DNA from: an uncultured Frankiales bacterium
GTDB lineage: Bacteria > Actinomycetota > Actinomycetes > Mycobacteriales > SCTD01
Reading direction: 5' to 3'
Assembly: GCA_946479905.1 (NCBI GenBank)
Contig: CAMLIA010000213.1
Span: 1 to 6,687 of the forward strand
Length of the DNA: 6,687 nucleotides
How positions within the stretch are numbered: the stretch's first letter is position 1; each line of letters begins with the position of its first letter. Under the pieces are notes generated by a model that was not told the origin of the DNA, searched no databases, and worked only from the letters and a program-made list of their open reading frames with translations. A program made the translations under genes and the position numbers. This document shows, one piece after another, positions 5,966 to 6,687 of the stretch.

Positions 5966-6250
5966 ATGACCGCCGAGCGCGAGGACCGCTTCCACGCCGT
6001 CGTCTGGGCCTTCCACACGGCGGTGCAGCGCCGTGACGGCATCGAGCTCCGGCTGCGACGGGGCGAGCTCGACGCGGAGCTCCAGGACCGCAGCCTGTCC
6101 GCGGCGGAGGCCGTGGTGGAGGCGCGCATCGCGCTGTACCGCCTGCTCATCAGCGAGGGGTGGACGCCACCGCCGGCAGTGGTCCAGGACATCGAGTACG
6201 ACGACGCGGTGCTGCGTCAGGCCTCCCTCGAGGTGCTGCTGGAACCGTAG
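5966..6250 (+). CDS. Uncharacterised 94-residue protein
   Basis: I do not recognise this protein. It is small, charged and predicted mostly helical: MTAEREDRFHAVVWAFHTAV, then a segment rich in Arg and Glu, then SAAEAVVEARIALYRLL and the motif SEGWTPPPAVVQDIEYDD before a short acidic end. It has no cysteine, signal peptide or membrane segment, so a soluble cytoplasmic role is likely. Third codon positions are strongly G/C, which supports it as a real gene over the overlapping minus-strand frames. An in-frame TGA at 5945-5947 excludes a longer form from upstream. No ribosome site is found at normal distance from ATG 5966: AGGAGA at 5933-5938 is too far. It is followed 40 bases later by the secreted-protein gene in the same direction, so the two may be cotranscribed. 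Confidence 0.75.
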   Translation: MTAEREDRFHAVVWAFHTAVQRRDGIELRLRRGELDAELQDRSLSAAEAVVEARIALYRLLISEGWTPPPAVVQDIEYDDAVLRQASLEVLLEP

Positions 6251-6279
6251 GAGGGTGCGCTGCGTCCCACTCGGGATCG

Positions 6280-6285
6280 AGGGGG
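6280..6285 (+). promoter_or_regulatory. Shine-Dalgarno of the secreted-protein gene
   Basis: AGGGGG lies five bases before ATG 6291. A second ATG at 6297 is in frame, but this spacing favours the first. Confidence 0.65.
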
Positions 6286-6290
6286 TCACC

Positions 6291-6687
6291 ATGACAATGC
6301 GTCAGAGAATCGCACCTGTCCTGCTGGTAGCGGCGCTGCCCGCGCTCGTCACCGCGTCGCCCGCATCCGCGACCACGTGGCCGACGCGGCACCTGGACGA
6401 CCGCAACAACCACGGCACGGTCAGCGTCCACGTCGGCCAGACCGTCGAGCTCACGCTGGCCAGCACCTACTGGACCATCGGCGCGCCGAGCGGGACCGCG
6501 CTCGGGGCGCTGGGACCGGAGCGCAAGACGCCCAACTACACCAAGCCCGGCTGCCACCCGGGCACCGGCTGCGGCACGGACGTCCGCGACTTCAAGGCGG
6601 TGCGCACGGGCACCAGCGGCATCAGCGCGACGCGCACCACGTGCGGCGAGGCACTGCGCTGCTCCGACGCCCAGAGCCGCTTCTTCG
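6291..6687 (+). CDS. Secreted four-cysteine protein, 3' end cut by window
   Basis: The 132 codons present begin with a clear Sec signal peptide: basic MTMRQR, a hydrophobic core (7-22) and an ASA cleavage site after residue 27. The mature part has VSVHVGQTVELTL (44-56), STYWT (58-62), PGCHPGTGCGT (86-96) and TTCGEALRC (116-124), with Cys88, Cys94, Cys118 and Cys124 suited to two disulfides. The GQTVELTL strand followed by a YW segment recalls small beta-sandwich proteins such as chagasin-like inhibitors, but the NPTTGY loop of that family is not present. I recall similar secreted proteins of unknown role from actinomycetes; that is memory, not a search. There is no lipobox cysteine after the signal, so it should be released or held only loosely. 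The remaining C-terminus is outside the window. Confidence 0.85.
   Translation, partial: MTMRQRIAPVLLVAALPALVTASPASATTWPTRHLDDRNNHGTVSVHVGQTVELTLASTYWTIGAPSGTALGALGPERKTPNYTKPGCHPGTGCGTDVRDFKAVRTGTSGISATRTTCGEALRCSDAQSRFF

Noticed and set aside
5913..5969. 18-codon leader frame whose TGA overlaps the ATG of the 94-residue gene (ATGA)
   Set aside because: The overlap looks like translational coupling, but the codons have many A/T third positions unlike the true genes here and there is no ribosome site, so chance is more likely. Conservation of the peptide would revive it.
5948..6557. Minus-strand open frames opposite the 94-residue and secreted-protein genes
   Set aside because: They lack domains or signals, while the plus-strand genes have strong G/C third-position bias and, for the second, a clear signal peptide and ribosome site.

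Overview
This 6.7 kb window is very GC-rich, and its real genes show the strong third-position G/C bias of a high-GC actinobacterium. Other features fit that assignment: a GTG start with a 4-base stop/start overlap, a probable leaderless gene, few classical T-tract terminators, and a secreted four-cysteine protein of a kind I associate with actinomycetes. No genus can be named from sequence alone. There is no sign of a prophage, transposon, CRISPR array, tRNA or rRNA.

Left part (1-4742), all on the minus strand and read right to left. The order is a small protein with a CxxC/CxxH motif and a Pro/Ala-rich tail (4742-4095), a GAF-GGDEF-EAL cyclic-di-GMP signalling protein (4008-2176), the membrane cobalamin enzyme CobD/CbiB (2160-1270), and cobyric acid synthase CobQ/CbiP (from 1273, running off the window). 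CobD follows the signalling gene by 15 bases, and cobQ starts inside the cobD stop codon (GTGA overlap). The last three genes therefore look like one transcription unit, driven by a plausible promoter and GGAGG ribosome site just upstream of 4008. CobQ amidates adenosyl-cobyrinic acid a,c-diamide to cobyric acid. CobD then attaches the aminopropanol arm. The two enzymes are consecutive late steps of B12 synthesis. Why a c-di-GMP enzyme leads this unit is not explained by known pathway logic.

Right part (4743-6687). A single-domain VOC/glyoxalase-like protein (4806-5165, plus) diverges from the CxxC gene across 63 bases holding two short palindromes. It converges on a two-domain VOC protein (5885-5226, minus) across a nested hairpin region that may terminate both. 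The two-domain VOC gene has a good-looking leaderless promoter. Divergent from it is an unrecognised 94-residue protein (5966-6250, plus), followed by the start of a secreted four-cysteine protein (6291 to window end, plus).

Overall these are mostly ordinary chromosomal genes. I do not see a convincing new multi-gene system. The points most worth a second look are the c-di-GMP/cobalamin gene coupling, the CxxC protein, and the set of small palindromes placed at promoters.
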